Shown here in pieces: positions 57,312 to 64,000 of a stretch of 64,000 nucleotides of DNA (position 1 is its first letter; each line of letters opens with the position of its first letter). The DNA is from Euglena gracilis. Taxonomy: Eukaryota > Euglenida > Euglenophyceae > Euglenales. The DNA is taken from the NCBI GenBank assembly GCA_039621445.1, contig CP154955.1:15064465-15128464 (forward strand), read 5' to 3'. Made by a program: the position numbers and the translations under genes. The notes beneath the pieces were generated by a model. The model ran no database searches. It was not told the DNA's origin and was given only the letters and a program-made list of their open reading frames with translations.

Positions 57312-59120
57312 GGTCGCTGAGCTCTTATCTCTTTATGGGTAAGAGCGAAGCTCACCCCTGGGGAAAAGGGGGGGTCCGACCCCCCCCCCCGCCCTCCCCC
57401 CCCCCCCGGGTTGGGGGCACCAGTAGAACCAGCAGATTATCACAATGATCGCGGCCCGGTTCCCAGAATTTTTTTCAGTCGCGAGCGACTGGATTTCTAG
57501 TTTCCGAATCACCTCCGTTTGGCCTCTAACCCCCCGCCATGCCCAAGTTATTCACACGCGAAGGGGTCCAAACTGGGTAGGATTGGCCTGCCCCCCCCTT
57601 CCGACTCTGCCATTTCGCTGGGGTCCAAAAATCGGTCGAGGAATCGATTTTTCGAAAATATGTCGAGAAAACAAACATTATTTCCGGAAATATCGGTCTG
57701 ACGAAATGTACCCCCGGGGGCCTTGTATCATCCCCCATTCGCCGTTTGGCCGCTGACACGCCTGGCCCGTGTTCCGGCGCGCTTTTTTGCAGCCCAAAAC
57801 GGCCATTTTGGGGTGTTTATTTTTGGTCATTTTTGGGCCAAATAATCGGTTTTTCCAAAGTATCTCGACAATGAAGCAAAATCAAAGGAAAAGTCCACAG
57901 CATACAATTGCTTACCAACCCCCGGGGGGGGGGGGAGGGGGGGTCACTCCACTTTTTTAAAAACCAGTAAGTCACTCATTTTCAAAAAACCAGCCAGTCA
58001 CTACCCCGGGGGGGGGGGGTCGGCCACTCAGAAAACGGCCACTTTCCAGTCACTTTAGGCCATTTTAGGCTAAAAAAAAATTTTCCGGCGCCTTCGGCGC
58101 CGGGGTCACTCAAGCCACTTTTGCCCACTCCTGGCCGACCCCCCCCGGGGGGGGGGGGGGGAGGGGGTCCGGGCCAAAAACGAGTCAGTCACTCTGAAAA
58201 AACCAGTCACCCCCCCCCCCGGGGGGGGGGGGGGGGGGTCGGTCAGTGCTTAAGCAATTGCCTGGTCCACAGAGCAAAAATGAAGCCCTTGGAATGCCTT
58301 ATCCAACCATAGTTAACATTTCCCCCAATTCTAGCCTAAGTTACGGCCATTTTTCGCCCAAATTTGGCCCATTTCAGGGCCATTTTGGGCCGTTTTCGGG
58401 GTGAAAACCCTGATGTTTCCAAAATATCTCGGAAATGAAGCAAAATCAAAGGAAATGTCCGGAGACTTAAATTGAAGCCCTTAAAATCCTCTATCCAACG
58501 GTACTTTGAATTCCCCGCAACTCCCAACTAGCCCGAGTTACGGCCATTTTTCAGCCAATTTGGGCCATTTTGTACAGTTTTGGCCTGTTTTGACTTAGCC
58601 GTTTTCGGCCATTTCAGGACAAAAATGGTGAAAAAAAATCGAAAAAAAATTGCCCAGAACAATGTTTTTTGGCCGAAAATGAGTGTTTTTCGACCTGCCA
58701 GCGCCACGTTTTGGGCCGCCAACCCATTGACTTGGGTCAAAAACGGGGCAAAAAAAAGTCGAAAAAATCAAAAAAAAAATTGCCCGAAACGATGTTTTTT
58801 GGCCTCCCAGACCCGGAAAATTTGTTTTTGAGCGAAAATAAGCATTTTTCGACCCGCCAGGCGCCCCGTTTTTCGCCCGAAACCTGTGGAGTTCGGGTCA
58901 AAAACTGGTCAAAAAAAATCGGAAAAAAACCAATAAACCGGGTGTGAGGTGCATGGGGGGGTAACATTTCATTAACATTTCAGAAATGACCGTAAAATCA
59001 CTAAAAGTCACTGTATATTCCATGACTGTAATTTCGCGTACACAAAATTTGCAATGCTAGTCTTTTTGGCTTTCCATTACGTGCAAGTTCCCTCAAGAGC
59101 TCAGCACCATTCAAACCTGG
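57312..59120 (+). repeat. Large interspersed repeat, copy B, with nested MITE
   Basis: Head GTCGCTGAGCTCTT with GGGTAAGAGCGAAGCTCACC hairpin, then the TATTCACACGCGAAGGGGTCC block also seen at 1540, the GAAATGTCCGGAGAC modules and GACCCGCCAG modules. Tail CGTGCAAGTTCCC...AAACCTGG. Interrupted by the MITE at 57901-58264. Confidence 0.75.
57901..58264. mobile_element. CAATTG-family hAT-like MITE nested in copy B, TSD GTCCACAG
   Basis: Left end CATACAATTGCTTACCAACC; right end, reversed, CAGGCAATTGCTTAAGCACTG. The duplication GTCCACAG is at 57893-57900 and 58265-58272. Repeat copy B continues on both sides, confirming the insertion. The central hairpin is CCGGCGCC-TTC-GGCGCCGG. Confidence 0.92.
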
Positions 59121-59399
59121 TCACTCCACTTCAGTCGCTTTTTTTCGGGAAACCAGTCAGTCACTGGCCCCGGGGGGGGGGGGGTCGGCCACTCTGGAAT
59201 CCAAAGGGGAGTGCGCAAAAAAAAAAATGAAAAAAAGGCCAAAAAAATTTCCGGTGCCTCGGCGCCAGGTCACTTTTGTGGCTTTTTGCCCCCCGCCCCC
59301 GGGGAAGGGGTCCGGTCCAAAAACCAGTCAATCACTCCGAAAAAACCAGTTACCCACCCTGGGGGGGGGGGGGTCGGCCAGCGCTTAAGCAATTGTCTG
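59121..59399. mobile_element. CAATTG-family MITE copy, left end lost
   Basis: TCACTCCACTTC, two CCAGTCAGTCACT blocks, a CCGGTGCC-TC-GGCGCC centre and a GCTTAAGCAATTGTCTG right end match the family. The left end is missing where it meets repeat copy B. Confidence 0.65.
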
Positions 59400-60709
59400 A
59401 TCCCAACAAGCTGATGGAAACCCGTGTTTGAGCCGGGCGGAAAAATTCGAACGAAATGTGCATGACGAATTGGCGAAACATCTTCATGAAATACACTGTG
59501 AAATATGCAAACATAAATAAAACACAAATAAAAAACGAAATAAATAAAATATAACAAAATAAAAATATATAATACACAAACATGGCCGCCAGGCCCCCAA
59601 GCACCTCCCCACCGACACCGGCAATTGGGGGCCTAACAGTGTGCTTTCTGCGGCAAGGCGGATATTACGTGCAATGAGGCCTCGGGGGAGGAGAGAGTGC
59701 GCGTGTCTTTGGAGATGAGGGGGAGAGGGGAAGGTGTGGTCGGATGAGGCACAAACGGTGGACCCGTTCAATTGTTCAACTTAATTGTCTGGTAGGACTG
59801 TTTGGCTGGCCCATCATCAACCCCAACTGTAGAACGTCCTCGTTGATTCCGGCCAATTTTGATTCTTTAACCTCGCCCGAGACAAACAGTCCAAATGAAA
59901 TTAGCCCTTCTTGAGGAGCTGTCTTGCTTGCTGCTAGTCTGGTTGGTCCTAATTGGGGCTATAAACCAAGGAAGGGGGGTTCCTAAGTTGGGCCATATAT
60001 AAACCAAGGTAAATTAAAAAAAAGACTGCCAGAAATGGTGGAATGATTAGAATGGAGGTTGGACAGGTTGCTGCGACAGAGTAATGCCCATTGGTGTCAG
60101 ATACACAGGCAGACAGGGGGGCCAGGAAAATGCATTGGGGGGGGATAAGCTCCCATCTGCACTGTTGGCGCCTGGGCAAGACATGAACCACGCGGCACAG
60201 CTCATGGCATGAGCGCTGCGCGATAGCACCACCGCCGAGGGTCTTCCTCCTAGTGAGTAGCACTGCTGCGGGCACCCCAGCATCCATATGGCCGCGGCAA
60301 ATGGATATGGAAACAGTCGGGGGGGGGGGGGTAAACATGCCCTGAGACCACCACTTTGGGCTATCCTCAGCAATTTGCGAACACCGCTGCCCCCACCAAT
60401 CATGGGATGGGCACAGGGCTGTAGGTACAGCTACCGGGGAACCCCCCACACCACAGCTGGGGACGTTTCAACTATCCATCCTCCCCAACGAATATGCAAC
60501 GTCAAAGCCCCTGTGGCCTCTGACCAGGGAGATGTTCGCACTCGGGGGATGGCACCCCCGGCTAAGCCACACAACAACGTTGGGTTGCTGCCTGCCGATA
60601 TCGGAGACCTTGAGCACAATCGTGGAATATTGCGGATATCAATTCTGCATGCCCCCCATCCCATCCCATCAAGTGCTGCTCCCACTGGGGTTCGATATAA
60701 CCCCCCCCC
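59400..60709. other. No gene seen
   Basis: A-rich AAATAAAAT sequence at 59508-59580; otherwise unassigned with short open frames on both strands. Confidence 0.4.
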
Positions 60710-60830
60710 CCAAATAACCTGGCGGGGTGCCAGGTTACTGGAACCAACTTTTGGTCTTCCCCCCCGCCAGGTTATTTGGGCCTTTTTTTCCAGCGCCGTA
60801 AAGGAATTTTGCCTAAAAAAAAAAAAAAAA

Positions 60831-60864
<34 letters not shown>

Positions 60865-60990
60865 AAGTTTACTGGAACATGGGGGTGCCTAAAAAGGGGG
60901 TGCCAAGTTACTGGAACCATCTTTTTTTTGCGCCTCCCCCCGCCAGGTTATTCGGCCCCCGCCAGGAGTCGGGACGCCAGGCTATTTGGG
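60710..60990. repeat. Short inverted repeats around CCAGGTTATTT, with poly-A tract
   Basis: CCAAATAACCTGGCGGGG and its complement (60710-60779) form an 18-bp-stem foldback. Related GCCAAGTTACTGGAACCA / CGCCAGGTTATTCGG pieces follow at 60900-60990. A run of over 40 A (one T) lies at about 60817-60862. Confidence 0.75.
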
Positions 60991-61851
60991 GGTAGGTTTA
61001 AGGGCAGGAGGGAACACCCCCTGCCGAAAGCCGTGAATCAATCCTTGTCGATGTATCTGTATCTCGATACACCCCCCCCCCGCCCGCCCGCCAAAGCCAA
61101 TGCTCGTCGTCATGTCCAACTCCAAAAAAAGCACCCTGGGGGGTTCAGGGTTGCTTTCCTGAAGACGGCCAAAAGAGGCAGAGGGGTGGGCGTCGGCGTC
61201 GAAGAACGGAGGGTGGGCGACGCCAGGGCTGCGTCCGACCCCTGCAGGAGGTAAGACGGTGACCACGGTCCTCCCCCGCCAGACCAAAAAAAAAAAGGAA
61301 AACAAACCTTTCAGCCCTTTTTGAGACCTTTTCTCACTGGCCATTGCAAACCATTGTCACCATTTTCGAGCAGGTCTTGAGCCATTTTCATTCCCATCCA
61401 CTTTCATCTTCAGCCTTTTTCGAGGGGCATTTTCAGACCAACTGGGGGGTCATCATGATCAGCACCAAATGGCCTTGAACCAAAAAGTGGCTGGGACTGA
61501 GAAACTTGAGTGGCCTTCGCCGGGTCCAGTTTGACCCCAGTGGACTTGGCCAAATCAACTTTGACCCAATTGGACTTTGGCAACTTTGACCTAAGTCCAG
61601 ACAGCAAGACTTCCTCGCGATACCCTGGGAAACAGTTTTGAACCTGTGTAAAATGCTGCCTGCACACTTGTATGCCGGGGTGGCATCAAAAGGCGGTCAT
61701 GCATGGCATTTAACTGCCCCTGCAAGCGTGCAGTCCATGATGCAGGTGCAACCTTGCTCCCCCCATCACCCATTGTGACTCCCCATGGCACAAGGGACGT
61801 AGTTAACCCAAGGGGTTTTCTCCATCAGAGGGTATTAAGGCTTTTTTGGCT
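60991..61851. other. No gene seen
   Basis: Unassigned; a short tandem of TTTGACCCnnnTGGACTTGGCC-like units at about 61515-61600. Confidence 0.4.
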
Positions 61852-62026
61852 TTAAGACATATAAACTTTTTTGGCATACTGTATGACAAAATGAGCCAAG
61901 GATGAGGGGTCAATGAGATGGGCTTTGGACAGTGTACTTCCTTCTGAAAAGAAGAGTTGCCACTTGCCACCCTTATCCATGTACTTCATTCCAGATATTA
62001 TATCAATGTCATCTGCAGCAAAAATC
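61852..62026 (-). CDS. Candidate terminal exon, function unknown
   Basis: Minus strand: a model acceptor (GTGCTTTGTTCTTTTTTTAAG) precedes IFAADDIDIISGMKYMDKGG, KWQLFFSEGSTLSKAHLIDP and SSLAHFVIQYAKKVYMS with TAA at 61852. Low GC and a strong splice signal make this the best-looking host exon in the window. The upstream intron would contain the ACAG/GCAG satellite. Family not recognised. Confidence 0.52.
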
Positions 62027-62236
62027 CTTAAAAAAAGAACAAAGCACAACCACAATTTAGATATTTTTTCACCACTTCTCAAACAGTGCTGAAAAAAAAC
62101 TGAAACAGTGCTGGAAAACACTGAAATATTTCAGTGTAAAGCATTTTCAGCAGGGGGGGGGACTGAGGATCTGAGGATCTGGGGATCTGTGCGGAAGAAA
62201 CAGCCTGAATGGAACAATTTATACAATACAATGCAA

Positions 62237-62712
<476 letters not shown>

Positions 62713-64000
62713 AGAGTTGATAGTTGAAGTGAGCAAAATGAGCGAGGCAGATACCCGCAGTCATGGACCATGGACAAGGTGCAGATGAAGACAGACGCAG
62801 GCACTACCGTGGCCTTAAAACACCGGCCAGCACCCACACACCTCGGCCAGAGGGGAGCGGGGGCCCCTGCGACAGAGTCGCTGTGCTGGATACTCCGTGG
62901 GGATGGGGCTGGGTGGCGGCGGCGGCGTCGACAGGCGGAGAATCGGGAGCAGGACGGCAGATCCCCCGGCATCGAACGACGGGATGCGGAGGGAGGGTTA
63001 TGGGAGCCCTTGAGGGGAGGGGGGAACCCTCCCTCCAACACGGAGGGGGTTCAGTCCTCCCTTCCTATCGAGTATTTCAACTCATCGCTTCCTTCTTGCG
63101 TCTCAATCATATTGTCACTTAACACCTGCGTGACCCTCCTCCCCCGCCCCGGGGTGCCCATGGGTGAGGTTTTTGCCCCGCCAAAGGCTGGGTTGGAAAT
63201 TCTTTTTACCATTTTCGGCCGATTTTGGCTGGATTGGTTATACTGGCGAACCCCCTCAGTTAGTGGCCCATGTCAGAGAAATGCGCCATTCACACAGGGG
63301 GTGTTGACCCAGAGGGTCCATTTCAGGGGCTGCAAAATTGGGGCTGGCTGGGAAAAGGTTGCATCACCAGCCAAATTTCTTCCTGGAAAAAATTGGCCGA
63401 AAAGGGTCGTAGGTCGGGTCATGGGGGGTCACGGGGGGGGGGACACGGGGAGACACCCCCTGATGAACTTAGTCGGCCTTCGGCCTCCTCTGGGGGGGGG
63501 GGGGCTGCAGGCCCCCCGGACCCCCCCCACCCAAGATAACAAGATCCTTTGTGTGTGCAAGGCAAGGATGGAGAAGGGTGAACGTAACCAAATCCCTATC
63601 CCTAATCATAACTGTATCCCTGACCCTACCCTCACCCCTTATTTGGCTAATGGCGGGGCTCCTTCAGACCCCCAATTAGCGGGGCAATTTGGGGGGGATA
63701 CCTTGACCAATTAGGCTGACCCCCCCCCAACTGGCTAATGGACCGTCCTTTGGGACCCCCATTTACCCCCAAAGGACCCCCCAAATGCTCAAATAAGGGG
63801 GGTCAAATAAGGGGGGGGTCAGGAATTTGGCTTTGAGAGAGGATAAAAAATTCTCGGCGCCTTCGGCGCATGAAAAAAAAAATACCCGGACCCAAATGCT
63901 CAATTAAGGGGGCTGGCTGCCCTTCCCAGAGGGATCTGTTTGCCTCTCCCTTCGATGATGACATTGGGGCCAGGGGTTTTCTTATGGACCCAAGGAGGGC
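62713..64000. other. No supported gene
   Basis: GC-rich to 63540, then TTATTTGGCTAATGG / CAAATAAGGGGGGTC repeats at 63640-63830 and a TCGGCGCC-TTC-GGCGCA hairpin near 63855-63870. Frames lack coding character. Confidence 0.45.

Overview
This is nuclear DNA of a eukaryote, probably a protist or alga; the lineage cannot be fixed from sequence alone. It carries a long non-LTR retrotransposon with ATG starts in a Kozak-like context, short coding-looking islands bounded by pyrimidine-AG and GT signals, hAT-like miniature transposons, many microsatellites and a short TTAGGG tract. I see no bacterial operons, rRNA or tRNA genes, or CRISPR arrays. No complete host gene is visible. Host coding sequence appears only as isolated exon-sized islands of moderate GC on both strands, consistent with repeat-filled introns or gene remnants.

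Layout. 1-5.2 kb: two candidate exons, then a tail-to-tail pair of a large interspersed repeat (1357-4670) holding a 134-bp tandem repeat and G-rich minisatellites, then a clear hAT-like MITE. 5.3-12.2 kb: GC-rich sequence with little coding signal, three more MITEs and AT-rich tracts. 12.7-22.3 kb: a candidate exon, then a near full-length LINE (13255-21294, minus strand) lying inside a (GTGGGC)n array that is itself flanked by (GT)n on both sides. 22.6-25.7 kb: several minus-strand exon candidates, one matching the phosphodiester glycosidase (NAGPA-like) DALNLDGGG motif. 25,990-29,249: a 3.26-kb terminal-inverted-repeat element with a 5-bp target duplication, packed with palindromic TTTGCGCAAA modules. 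29.7-45.2 kb: interspersed repeats, a 44-bp perfect palindrome with related GCCGCGGC modules, a hAT MITE, a 670-bp (TTATG)n satellite, and large direct and inverted repeats. 45.2-55.7 kb: long (AC)n and (GT)n tracts, more MITEs, exon candidates, and a nested inverted-repeat element whose inner hairpin stem contains TTAGGG-like sequence. 55.7-64 kb: terminal-exon candidates, another copy of the large repeat with a MITE nested in it, a poly-A tract and a 475-bp (ACAG/GCAG)n tract.

The only recognisable machinery is the LINE: ORF1 with a coiled coil, and ORF2 with APE endonuclease, reverse transcriptase, RNase H and a CCHC zinc finger. Each of its two coding units is broken by frame changes. Everything else mobile is non-autonomous and would depend on transposases encoded elsewhere. 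The most interesting points are the LINE's placement inside a hexanucleotide array, the palindrome-module TIR element, and a GC hairpin shared by the centres of MITEs whose ends differ.
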